Shown one piece after another: positions 7,132 to 14,058 of a stretch of DNA of 25,074 bases. The notes beneath the pieces are model-generated. The model saw only the letters and a list, made by a program, of their open reading frames with translations, did not search any database and was not told where the DNA came from. Origin of the DNA: a virus. The position numbers and the translations under genes are program-made. Position 1 is the first letter of the stretch; the number at the start of each line of letters is the position of its first letter. Location of the stretch: positions 1 through 25,074 of IMG/VR virus record IMGVR_UViG_3300044632_001684. The stretch is one strand, 5' to 3'.

Positions 7132-7564
7132 ATTCCTCAAAATATACTGGGGTTGTTCTCTTCAGGTAATGGGCCATCGGCTCTATAGCATAACCTAATG
7201 TTTTGTCTGAATCTCTCAGCAATACTCCACCTTCGCCATCATATTGCGAAGCTTCAGATATAGCCATTAATGCTCCTCCAGAATAGAACGCCACGCATTC
7301 TACATCTTCGTTTTCAAATAGCATTACAGCATTTGCATACAGATCTGTCTTGATAAACAGCCTATAAAAGAACAGCTTGCCTACAGCTATAGTATCTTTG
7401 GTCGTACCTATCCGAAAGGAAGCATCCTTTACGCTAGCCTCTATCACTGGATGCTCTTCACCAAGATCTTTTAGGTATGCTTTAATACTGTCCGACACTA
7501 TCTGTTTTTTAACTCGATAGTGTTTTGCTAATGCTTCGCAAACTCTTACTTGTACTAGTGTCAT
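7130..7564 (-). CDS. Unrecognised 144-residue phage protein
   Basis: The start is fixed by a 4-base ATGA overlap with the stop of the 7561-8157 gene, a sign of translational coupling. The product is a mixed alpha/beta-looking soluble protein: a helical basic N-terminus (about residues 1-40), then alternating hydrophobic segments and an acidic C-terminus ending in FEE. No catalytic motif, zinc site or membrane segment is visible. Its stop codon region overlaps the promoter element at 7114-7131, so transcription of the next gene can be renewed here. Function unknown. Confidence 0.6.
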   Translation of the reverse strand: MTLVQVRVCEALAKHYRVKKQIVSDSIKAYLKDLGEEHPVIEASVKDASFRIGTTKDTIAVGKLFFYRLFIKTDLYANAVMLFENEDVECVAFYSGGALMAISEASQYDGEGGVLLRDSDKTLGYAIEPMAHYLKRTTPVYFEE

Positions 7565-8157
7565 TCTTCGGGTGGATATTGGTTTTCTGCGTCTTTTCTT
7601 AATTTATCCAAGAAGTTTTCGTATTTATTAACCACAGGTCTAACTAACCTGCGTAACTTCCACTCGACATCGCGTATAGCGGAGAATATTCTCCAACTAT
7701 ACGTACTTCTAATTTTATCCCAGCGCTGTTGATGCTTTTGTATTTCGGCTTCTTTATTAGCCATGTTTGTTTTCTCTAATTTTACTAAAGAAACTTCGGC
7801 TAGCTGCCCATTCAATATATGCCCTTCAAACTCAATCCATACTTCATCTTCACCAATATGGCGAACCATGTCATAGAAATTGATGTAAGCATTTAGTTTT
7901 TCGCAACTCTCGTCAGGTAGTCTTTCATGGCGAATACCAAATTTGCATTCTGGATCTTCAATATATTCGTGCACCTCCCGCCATACCTTGTGGTCTTCTC
8001 CTATCTTGTATAACCACATAAAGTTTTCCAGATCTTTAGTCTGAAAATGCAGACAATCCTCTACGTCTGCACGCCACTCTTTTTTTAACAATTCCTCTCC
8101 TTCTAGGAGAGGTAAAATTATACTTTTATGAACTAATATTGTGTCAAACATTCCCAT
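7561..8157 (-). CDS. Conserved phage protein of the MGMFDT type
   Basis: A 198-residue protein that begins MGMFDTI and continues with FQTKDLENF and YKIGEDHKVWREV. This opening, followed by an FQTKD-like segment and a short hydrophilic domain, is typical of a widespread family of small phage and plasmid proteins of unknown role; that link is from memory of the pattern. In many members the N-terminal part carries Cys pairs, absent here. The C-terminal half (about 130-190) is strongly charged and probably helical. It is coupled to the next gene by ATGA. Upstream lies a 140-base structured gap. Confidence 0.6.
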   Translation of the reverse strand: MGMFDTILVHKSIILPLLEGEELLKKEWRADVEDCLHFQTKDLENFMWLYKIGEDHKVWREVHEYIEDPECKFGIRHERLPDESCEKLNAYINFYDMVRHIGEDEVWIEFEGHILNGQLAEVSLVKLEKTNMANKEAEIQKHQQRWDKIRSTYSWRIFSAIRDVEWKLRRLVRPVVNKYENFLDKLRKDAENQYPPEE

Positions 8158-8297
8158 ATTTTATAAGTGCTTAAATTTAAATTGCTGCTTCGTGGTTAGC
8201 CGATCTGCTGCAGCTACAGACTGAAATTAGCGATTACCTTCGCTTCGGCAAGGCACTCACGACTTACCTTTTTTGCCTCTACCCTATCAGCAAAATT
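8158..8297 (-). ncRNA. Candidate structured leader RNA before the 8157 gene
   Basis: This 140-base gap has no gene. In minus-strand RNA it can fold into a branched structure: an outer helix TCGTG (8267-8271 region) with CACGA (8190-8194 region), then GCC with GGC, a strong hairpin CCTTGC-CGAA-GCGAAGG with one bulge, and a smaller hairpin TCTG/CAGA. It is more GC-rich than neighbouring gaps, and the fold ends about 33 bases before the ATG at 8157, as a leader RNA would. No known riboswitch or tRNA consensus was recognised. Folding was done by eye only. Confidence 0.35.
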
Positions 8298-9158
8298 TTA
8301 ATAATTACCTGGAGCCACCTGAAATACAGTTAAGCCCATTTCTCTGAGATGATCTACTACTTGCTGCCTATCGTCAAGAGCAAATTCAATGTAATAGTTA
8401 GGAAGAATCTCATGCCTAAGAATTTCTTCTTTAACCAAGCTGTCTTTGCGGTTGTCTCCAGTAGGACGCATATATAGCATGTACCACGGAGCAAACACAT
8501 CAACGTTACAGACTTCTTTAAGCCATTTATCTGTTTGCGGTCTGAAAGAGTCTTCTCTCCCTGTAAGGAAGATTAACCTATAGCCAAACTGACTTAGTGC
8601 TTTTATAGCATTAAGCACAGGCGGATTAGGTTTATCGGTATCGCACCGCTCAATATCAAATGCAGCTCTATTGTGTATGGCTAATGTACCATCTAGATCT
8701 ACCAGGATAGCTTTTGTTTTACCTGGCGTCTGTACCACCTTTTCTTTCTTTGGTAGTACATACTTTTCGTACATATCAATGATGACTTTATCTGGTACGC
8801 TGCTATCTCTCTTTCTGTTTCTCTCAAGACATACATCAAGAGGAACATCGAAGTCTTTTACCTCAAATTCTGCATTCCAATCCTCAGCGATTTCCTGGAT
8901 AGTGGTTACATGTTTTGCGGCAAAGTTCGTATCATCAACGATAACATCATAATTATGATTAATTGCCGATATGATGATACTGTCGCGAATATCTAGTACT
9001 AGCTCTTCGTTTTCTTGACTCCACTGACTGTTATGGAGCATTGCACGCAAATCATCTTTGTTTACCCTAGAGGTTTTAGGGTTCCTACTAATGTAATCTT
9101 TGGCCCATGTGCTTTTACCTGAGGCCGGCAGACCTCTCAATACAATAATTTTACTCAT
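8298..9158 (-). CDS. pseT: Polynucleotide 5'-kinase / 3'-phosphatase (T4 Pnkp type)
   Basis: A 286-residue two-domain nucleic-acid end-healing enzyme. The N-terminal kinase has a P-loop GLPASGKST (residues 9-17), NKDDLR (33-38) and VDDTN (74-78). The C-terminal phosphatase has the DxDGT acid-phosphatase motif (Asp154, Asp156) and FLTGRED (197-203). Length and domain order match T4 polynucleotide kinase, which adds 5' phosphate and removes 3' or 2',3'-cyclic phosphate before ligation. It overlaps the DNA ligase gene by ATGA and follows the metallophosphatase, forming an end-processing and ligation operon. With the RNA ligase at 14059 it could repair tRNAs cut by host anticodon nucleases. Confidence 0.92.
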   Translation of the reverse strand: MSKIIVLRGLPASGKSTWAKDYISRNPKTSRVNKDDLRAMLHNSQWSQENEELVLDIRDSIIISAINHNYDVIVDDTNFAAKHVTTIQEIAEDWNAEFEVKDFDVPLDVCLERNRKRDSSVPDKVIIDMYEKYVLPKKEKVVQTPGKTKAILVDLDGTLAIHNRAAFDIERCDTDKPNPPVLNAIKALSQFGYRLIFLTGREDSFRPQTDKWLKEVCNVDVFAPWYMLYMRPTGDNRKDSLVKEEILRHEILPNYYIEFALDDRQQVVDHLREMGLTVFQVAPGNY

Positions 9159-10285
9159 ATTACTACGTCTTCTCCTAGAATGTTTCTGAATTTGATGGTA
9201 TTGTTGAACCTCGGTATTCCATCAGTACTGAGGTTTTGATACTTTACAGTAGCGTATAACCCTAGAAGCAATTCGCGGTTTTCCCACAGATGCTGAAGAT
9301 ATTCGACTCCTCCTACAGGAACAGAGTCAAATTCTTTACCATCTCTGGTGGTTAATCTAAGCGTGATACAGCCCTCTCTGTTACCTTTGCCTTCTTTATA
9401 GCCAACAATCAAGAACTCTTCGTCCACAAAATCTTTACGCTTCAGCAGATACTTGGTCCTTTTCTGTTGGTAGGGAGCATCCGCTCTAATCATCTGCCCC
9501 TCATAACCGTCAACCATATACCATTGATACTCTTCATTCAGCTCTTCCCTATTCCAAATCATTTTGGTTTCGACTAGCTTTAAATGTTCGCTGTCTTTAG
9601 GAATCATTACACTCAGATCAAGATCTCTCGTTTTAAATATGAGGTCAGCGAGATCTTCGGATGGTACATAGTCATAAACGTGATACTGTACCATTTGCTT
9701 ACATTTCTCAATGTCTTCGGCCGTAGCTTTAGGTTGCTTGACAATACTCACAATCTCCTCAAAGTTATCTTTTAACTTATGTGAGTACATTTCACCGTCA
9801 AACGCCTGCACTGTTGGATACTTATCAAAGATAGGCTGTAACGCGTCTCTGATATGTTGAAGCGTTGTGAACGGCTTCCATTTACGGCTAAATGCTCCTT
9901 GTCTTGTGACAATACAGCGCAAACCGTCGAGCTTAGGCTGAGAGTACACAGGAAACTCTATCTCTGTGCGATAGTCTTCATAGTTCTTGGCGAGCATAGG
10001 ATCTATCCTATCATCCACTACATCAATATCATTGATGTCTTCTACATAACCTTCGTCTTTCTTCTTCTGCCATCTAGCCTGTGCCTCTCTTAATGCCTGC
10101 TCGTTTGGTGTCGTGGCATTCTTTCTGCCCACGTTTTTACCAGCACAATTTGTTTTTGCGCTAGTAACTTTCTTGCCATCTGTCTGGCCGCTTACAGTCC
10201 AGAAAGAACCATACTCAGAGAAGATAGTCCACTCTTGCGTGGCTCCTGTCGATGTCAGCTTATACAGTGTTGCGAGTTTATTCAT
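9155..10285 (-). CDS. ATP-dependent DNA ligase with WGR-like N-terminal domain
   Basis: A 376-residue ligase that seals nicks in duplex DNA. The nucleotidyl-transfer motif is KLDG at 118-121 (Lys118 takes the AMP), followed by FDGEMY, EGQMIR and LLKRKDF, the usual later motifs, and a C-terminal OB-like region. Residues about 1-80 (LYKLTSTGATQEWTI and a Gly/Lys-rich stretch) resemble the WGR-like domain seen in some phage ligases and probably help DNA binding. It is coupled to the kinase-phosphatase gene (ATGA) and overlaps the metallophosphatase gene by 8 bases. An RNA ligase is less likely given the motif spacing and the N-terminal domain. Confidence 0.9.
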   Translation of the reverse strand: MNKLATLYKLTSTGATQEWTIFSEYGSFWTVSGQTDGKKVTSAKTNCAGKNVGRKNATTPNEQALREAQARWQKKKDEGYVEDINDIDVVDDRIDPMLAKNYEDYRTEIEFPVYSQPKLDGLRCIVTRQGAFSRKWKPFTTLQHIRDALQPIFDKYPTVQAFDGEMYSHKLKDNFEEIVSIVKQPKATAEDIEKCKQMVQYHVYDYVPSEDLADLIFKTRDLDLSVMIPKDSEHLKLVETKMIWNREELNEEYQWYMVDGYEGQMIRADAPYQQKRTKYLLKRKDFVDEEFLIVGYKEGKGNREGCITLRLTTRDGKEFDSVPVGGVEYLQHLWENRELLLGLYATVKYQNLSTDGIPRFNNTIKFRNILGEDVVI

Positions 10286-11096
10286 TTCTGTGAATTGTTA
10301 TTTTTCCGTTTTCAATTATGATGTAATGGTTTAGATGCGTATCTATGTTGAAGTTATAGCTTACGCCTGGAGCTAGATGATATTCCAAACCTGTGTCAAG
10401 AGTACCCTTATCAGGGGCTATGGCTGAGCCATTACCGTCCATGATTTGAGGATTCTGAGTAGGAGTATGCCCTACAATCTGACTTATCTGAGGGTGAGGT
10501 CGAAACTCAAGGTTCCAATCCAGCCAGGTTATACCTCCTACAGGCATATCTCCTCTCCTGGCTCTGCCTGCCTTAAGGATTGGCAGGTACCCCTCAACCA
10601 TAGGATCTCCCTCCATGCGAAATAGAGTTCCCATTGTTTCGTGACATAGGTCTAAAACACGTTTAGAAGAAATATTACCAGATTTTGTAGCGAAGTGATA
10701 TCTACTAACTCCTGCATGCGAAAGAATAATATCTTTCTTTTTAGCGTATTTAATTCTATAGGCCAACATTAATCTAGCCCGCTGCAGCTTATCTTTAAAC
10801 ACCTCTTGAATAATTATTAATTTATCAAAGGTATTACCGCTGCATGTGAGTCTATCATATGTCTCAGGAAACAGATATGGAACGTCATGGTTACCCATAA
10901 GCCATATAAAATTGTCTCCTAGCTCTTCATACAGATCCAAAATATACATGGCTGTACGCATACTGTCTTCTGGAGTATCGTGGAAATTATCAAACCAGTC
11001 TCCTAGAGAGATCAGCTTATCAAACTTGTTGTTCTCTACTATTCTTTTTACTTTGTCCAATTTTTGATGGACATCAGGTATTATTAGGTATCTCAT
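10278..11096 (-). CDS. Calcineurin-like metallophosphatase
   Basis: A 272-residue phosphoesterase with the full two-metal motif set: DVH (Asp8, His10), GDWFD (32-36), GNHD (68-71), LSHAG and GHTPTQ. These bind two metals and hydrolyse phosphate esters. Substrate cannot be read from the sequence; phage relatives include broad protein phosphatases and nucleic-acid end-processing enzymes. Its place next to DNA ligase and the kinase-phosphatase suggests work on nucleic-acid ends, which is an inference from context. Its 3' end overlaps the ligase start by 8 bases, and its 5' end overlaps the small 11074-11238 gene by 23 bases. Confidence 0.85.
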   Translation of the reverse strand: MRYLIIPDVHQKLDKVKRIVENNKFDKLISLGDWFDNFHDTPEDSMRTAMYILDLYEELGDNFIWLMGNHDVPYLFPETYDRLTCSGNTFDKLIIIQEVFKDKLQRARLMLAYRIKYAKKKDIILSHAGVSRYHFATKSGNISSKRVLDLCHETMGTLFRMEGDPMVEGYLPILKAGRARRGDMPVGGITWLDWNLEFRPHPQISQIVGHTPTQNPQIMDGNGSAIAPDKGTLDTGLEYHLAPGVSYNFNIDTHLNHYIIIENGKITIHRNE

Positions 11097-11238
11097 TTTC
11101 TTCGTTTTTTAAATATTCGGCCCACTTGACCATTACGTCTCTTGGGACATTACGTACTGTATGCCATTCTCCGATACTTTCAAGATATTCTGTAGCGTCT
11201 TCAACGCTCATGCTCGCTCCTACTTGTAGTTGATTCAT
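11074..11238 (-). CDS. Small unrecognised protein (54 aa)
   Basis: The ATG at 11238 is chosen because it makes a 4-base ATGA overlap with the stop of the 11235-11687 gene; an in-frame ATG at 11268 would overlap that gene by 34 bases. The 54-residue product is soluble, with a predicted helical segment VEDATEYLESIG and another ending in YLKNEENE. No motif was recognised. Its end overlaps the metallophosphatase start, so the genes are translated from one mRNA. Function unknown. Confidence 0.5.
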   Translation of the reverse strand: MNQLQVGASMSVEDATEYLESIGEWHTVRNVPRDVMVKWAEYLKNEENEIPNNT

Positions 11239-11687
11239 TGTTTTACGTTGTTTGTGTTTGGAAACCATTCACTGAAATTATTGATGGCAGCTCTGAATAT
11301 GTGTGGAATAGCGCACAAATGTTCCCATGTCTTGTGCACTTCAGGGCTATCTGACATATCATGCAATGGACACTGCGTCCGTTGCGTAAAAATCCCTCCA
11401 AATTTATTTAATTCTAAATACGCTAACTGGCTCCAATAACAGGTTTCTTTGGGTGGAGCATCTTGCACATACCTGTATTTCTGGTATCTTACTTTAGTAG
11501 AGTCCAGTATTTGCATATTTGCTCTCCAATACTTTTTATCTTCGTGCACAGGGTCTATGAAGCACACCAGCTGTCCTTCTTGAGCACTCCAAAATTCGCG
11601 GGTAAGCTCATGGGGTTCACAGTTAAGCCTGTTAGTCATACTAAGCTTTCTGGTGCATCCTTTATTTTTAAAATAGATTTTAAACAT
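11235..11687 (-). CDS. Unrecognised Cys/His-rich protein (150 aa)
   Basis: A 150-residue protein, overlapping the end of the sigma-factor gene by 8 bases and coupled to the next gene by ATGA. It contains Cys at about 11, 23, 42, 83, 106 and 124 with several His and Trp residues, and a segment QCPLHDM that could contribute to a metal site, but the spacing fits no familiar zinc finger. It is soluble, with many aromatic residues. Because it directly follows the sigma factor, an anti-sigma or polymerase-associated role is conceivable, but nothing in the sequence proves it. Confidence 0.55.
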   Translation of the reverse strand: MFKIYFKNKGCTRKLSMTNRLNCEPHELTREFWSAQEGQLVCFIDPVHEDKKYWRANMQILDSTKVRYQKYRYVQDAPPKETCYWSQLAYLELNKFGGIFTQRTQCPLHDMSDSPEVHKTWEHLCAIPHIFRAAINNFSEWFPNTNNVKQ

Positions 11688-12324
11688 TTTTTAATTTTTT
11701 CTTAAGTTGTTCTTTTCCTTTGTGGATTAGAAAAGTAATACGATTAGAGTTGCTGTTAAGTTTTATTGCCGCATGTCTAGGTTTTAATCCATTAAAATAC
11801 ACCGCAAGCATGGCCTCCTTTTGTTTAGGAGGCATGTTTTCTATGATTCCTCTTAGTTTTTTAATTAACTGATTTAGCTCTGCTTGATAGGTTGGAGTAT
11901 CCATATCGCAACTACCTGCAACTATTTCTAGATTGGTAAGATTACCCAAAGGGTCACTATCATGCTCGCTCAAGTCGCTCAACGTAAAAGAATCACGATA
12001 GTTTGTACGTTTATTTTTTTTCTCTAGATCTTTAAGCTGTAATTTGTCTCCTTCAATCAACAGGAAATTACGTGCAGGGTTAGTGGTCATAAATCTTACA
12101 TGATTTTTATAGCAGTTTTTGGCAATACTTAATAAGTATTTTTCCAGATAATCTAGATTGTCCCATGCGTCAAATTTTGATTTAAAAAAACGTATAAAAG
12201 TTTTTTGCGTCAAATCTTCTGCGTCTTGTACATGCCTGATTTTCTTTAGAATATACGCAAAAACAAGTTTATTATATTCAACGTAGGCTTTAGAAAATTC
12301 TTCTTTTTTATTCTCGTTTTTCAT
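11680..12324 (-). CDS. ECF-like RNA polymerase sigma factor
   Basis: A 214-residue sigma-70 family protein of the two-domain ECF layout. Region 2 is at about residues 8-50 (KLVFAYILKKI, then VQDAEDLTQKTFIRFFK, the typical AEDLxQxxFxxFF core); region 4 is at about 160-212, with a helix-turn-helix (NMPPKQKEAMLAVYFNGLK, then a recognition helix around SNSNRITFLIHKGKEQLKK). The linker of about 85 residues is longer than in most ECF proteins. It should bind host core polymerase and direct it to phage promoters. It overlaps the genes on both sides (17 and 8 bases). The shared element at 7114 and 13145 is a candidate target, unproven. Confidence 0.8.
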   Translation of the reverse strand: MKNENKKEEFSKAYVEYNKLVFAYILKKIRHVQDAEDLTQKTFIRFFKSKFDAWDNLDYLEKYLLSIAKNCYKNHVRFMTTNPARNFLLIEGDKLQLKDLEKKNKRTNYRDSFTLSDLSEHDSDPLGNLTNLEIVAGSCDMDTPTYQAELNQLIKKLRGIIENMPPKQKEAMLAVYFNGLKPRHAAIKLNSNSNRITFLIHKGKEQLKKKLKNV

Positions 12325-12859
12325 TTTTACTTTTAACTTCAGGTATTATAGTGAAAATTTCTTGAGCAATATTCGGCATGTCCATCATCAATTCTACATA
12401 CATATTTACAGTAGATCTGCCTAGATTGGCCTTCATACACCCAAACATTTCTTTTTTCCTGCCTGTTCTGATTGTCTCATCGCAACCAAGTAGTTTCATT
12501 TCATATGTGCAATTCCTTGTGAAAAAATTGACCTCAGCGATTCTTAATAAAGCATCTGATGATGTGTAATATTTATTTACAAAATCGTATTTTTGTATTT
12601 TTCCTACTGTACAGAAGTCATTCACAAAAAAACTTCCAGATGCCCTGTAGCCTCCGTATAATTTTACAAGCCTAAGTACAGCAAATTTTTCAACGGTAGG
12701 TAAATCTGAGTTAAACATTTGTCTGCATAGCTCAGAACCAAACATAATCGCTGTGGGTGAGTAAGCGTCGTCTACCATTTTATTATTTTGTTCTGGAGGT
12801 TTGCGTTTATTTCTAAACCAAACTTCTGCCGTTTTGTTTTTATTCCAAAAGTAATACAT
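12308..12859 (-). CDS. Unrecognised protein before the sigma factor
   Basis: The frame is open further up, but a perfect terminator hairpin lies at 12861-12894, so the ATG at 12859, directly after its T run, is taken as the start (183 residues). The 3' arm of the hairpin supplies GGAG 7 bases before this ATG. A later ATG at 12778 (156 residues) is a reasonable alternative. The protein is basic, with scattered Cys and aromatic residues and a segment AVLRLVKLYGGYRASGSFFV; no motif was recognised. It overlaps the sigma-factor start by 17 bases, so the two are likely co-translated and perhaps functionally linked. Confidence 0.55.
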   Translation of the reverse strand: MYYFWNKNKTAEVWFRNKRKPPEQNNKMVDDAYSPTAIMFGSELCRQMFNSDLPTVEKFAVLRLVKLYGGYRASGSFFVNDFCTVGKIQKYDFVNKYYTSSDALLRIAEVNFFTRNCTYEMKLLGCDETIRTGRKKEMFGCMKANLGRSTVNMYVELMMDMPNIAQEIFTIIPEVKSKNEKRE

Positions 12860-12860
12860 A

Positions 12861-12894
12861 AAAAAAACTCCAGCACCTGTTAGAGTGCTGGAGT
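12861..12894 (-). terminator. Perfect-stem rho-independent terminator
   Basis: On the minus strand ACTCCAGCAC and GTGCTGGAGT form a perfect 10-bp stem with an 8-base loop, followed by a run of T. It lies 24 bases after the stop of the 12919-13125 gene and, with the element at 13145-13162, defines a one-gene transcription unit. Its 3' arm contains a GGAG placed correctly for the next ATG (12859). Confidence 0.9.
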
Positions 12895-12918
12895 GCTTGT
12901 TGTTTGTTAATTTGACTG

Positions 12919-13125
12919 CTACTCTTCTTCTCCTGTCCCAAATATCTGCGTCCACTCAGACTCAGTAATTCCTGACTTTATGAATTCCCTGTCTCCGGGG
13001 GAGATATTCGGGAAAGCATTCTGTAGAAGTGCACCTTTATGGTACGCAGCTAACTGATCTTCTGTGACGGGAATATCAACAGTGTTAATTTCCCCCGATA
13101 TAGGTGATTTTCTGGTAATAAGCAT
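12919..13125 (-). CDS. Conserved small phage protein, single-gene unit
   Basis: A 68-residue protein with the pattern MLITRKSPISGEINT, then VTEDQLAAYHKGALLQNAFP, then REFIKSGITESEW and an acidic end. Proteins with this layout (a short N-terminal beta region, then two helices with QxAFPNxSxxxREFxxxGIT) are common in phages and plasmids; their role is unknown. This recognition is from memory of the pattern. The gene has its own promoter-like element 20 bases upstream and a perfect terminator downstream, so it is probably expressed apart from its neighbours and perhaps strongly or early. Confidence 0.7.
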   Translation of the reverse strand: MLITRKSPISGEINTVDIPVTEDQLAAYHKGALLQNAFPNISPGDREFIKSGITESEWTQIFGTGEEE

Positions 13126-13144
13126 ATTTGATAAATAAGTACTG

Positions 13145-13162
13145 CAATATATTATACCAATT
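13145..13162 (-). promoter_or_regulatory. Probable extended -10 promoter (copy 2)
   Basis: The minus strand reads AATTGGTATAATATATTG, identical over 18 bases to the element at 7114-7131. It has TATAAT preceded by TTGG and no -35 box. The expected transcript start is about 19 bases before the ATG at 13125, with no Shine-Dalgarno sequence in the leader. Confidence 0.65.
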
Positions 13163-13172
13163 TATAGACGTA

Positions 13173-13397
13173 TTATTTTTTACCTCTAATCATTTTGCAG
13201 ATTTCTTCTGCAGGATTTCTAACTTTGACAACATATTCGTCAAAGCCTATATCAATAACTGTATGCGAAAATTTAAAACTTTCAGTTTTTTTGTCTACGG
13301 TGTAGATCTCTTCCATAGTATAGATTTTATCCGAAGCTAGATAGATATAGTCCTCGTCGTTAGGTCTACTAGTGTATTTAATAAGTTTAAGAATCAT
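13173..13397 (-). CDS. Small FlbD-like or unrecognised protein (74 aa)
   Basis: The ATG at 13397 follows the ThyX stop directly (TAATATG junction, also seen elsewhere here); a TTG at 13409 would overlap ThyX and is less likely. The 74-residue product is MILKLIKYTS, then strand-like segments with YLASDKIYTMEEIY, SHTVIDIGFDEYVVKV and a C-terminal helix RNPAEEICKMIRG. The order of strands and the Val-Lys-Val, Glu-Glu-Ile ending recall small FlbD-type proteins, but this is a weak likeness. Co-transcribed with ThyX. Function unknown. Confidence 0.5.
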   Translation of the reverse strand: MILKLIKYTSRPNDEDYIYLASDKIYTMEEIYTVDKKTESFKFSHTVIDIGFDEYVVKVRNPAEEICKMIRGKK

Positions 13398-13398
13398 A

Positions 13399-14058
13399 TT
13401 ATAGTTCAAATGCAGCTATTGTGTGCTCGAATGGGTTATCCTCAATATCCTTCACCAATGAAAGCATTTTTTCAGCAATCTCACATATCTCTTTTTGTGC
13501 GTCTGGGCTGTTCCTGAGCTTTTGGAAGTGCTGAAAGGATCTCCAATTAAACATAACATCAGATTCAATCTGGCTATTGTACAGTTTGAAGAACCTGGCA
13601 CTTTCTTTGGCTCTCTTGCGTCCATACACCTTTTCAAGATCCTTTATTGCTGCATGATAAAAGATGTTCATCTCTTGAGATTTATCATTAAGCAAATCTC
13701 CCCAAGTATCATATGGCTGCAACCCGTGCTGCACATCTATAGTAGTACTATAGAATTCCTTAGGAATATAGAACTTATCTTCTTTTAATTCTTTATATCT
13801 GGCTGACTCAGCGTTCAGTGAAACACCCACTCTATGCTTGAGCAGATGAATGTGACTTGCTATCTCGCAGTTTACCAGGAAGTGGAGACTGCTTTTCTCA
13901 AAAGGTGTATGGTGTCCTGCGTTAGCAAGATCCTTTAGCATCTTTGGAATTCTAGCTTTCTTTTCCTCTGATAGACTTCTACTCGTGCTAGTCCATGCGC
14001 TGCAGGCATGGAGCGTATCACTGCCATAATATCCAATTAATTCTACTGTATTTTTCAT
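13399..14058 (-). CDS. thyX: FAD-dependent thymidylate synthase ThyX
   Basis: A 219-residue flavin-dependent thymidylate synthase, which makes dTMP from dUMP using FAD, NADPH and methylenetetrahydrofolate. Evidence: HHTPFEKSSLHFLV (49-62), the signature region KHRVGVSLNAESARY (74-88), and the C-terminal SARFFKLYNSQIESDVMFNW with a following HFQKLR segment typical of the family. The signature is a variant of RHRx7S: the first Arg is Lys and there is one extra residue between HR and the Ser. The gene abuts the RNA ligase gene (TAAATG). It supplies thymidine nucleotides for replication together with the dNMP kinase at 15763. Probably active, though the variant signature deserves a check. Confidence 0.92.
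   Translation of the reverse strand: MKNTVELIGYYGSDTLHACSAWTSTSRSLSEEKKARIPKMLKDLANAGHHTPFEKSSLHFLVNCEIASHIHLLKHRVGVSLNAESARYKELKEDKFYIPKEFYSTTIDVQHGLQPYDTWGDLLNDKSQEMNIFYHAAIKDLEKVYGRKRAKESARFFKLYNSQIESDVMFNWRSFQHFQKLRNSPDAQKEICEIAEKMLSLVKDIEDNPFEHTIAAFEL

Noticed and set aside
8671-8952. Antisense plus-strand open frame over the kinase-phosphatase
   Set aside because: It is a shadow of a strongly supported gene on the other strand, with no recognisable domain.
12860-12955. Longer start (12955) of the gene before the sigma factor
   Set aside because: It would read through a perfect terminator and overlap the 12919 gene end; later ATGs fit better.
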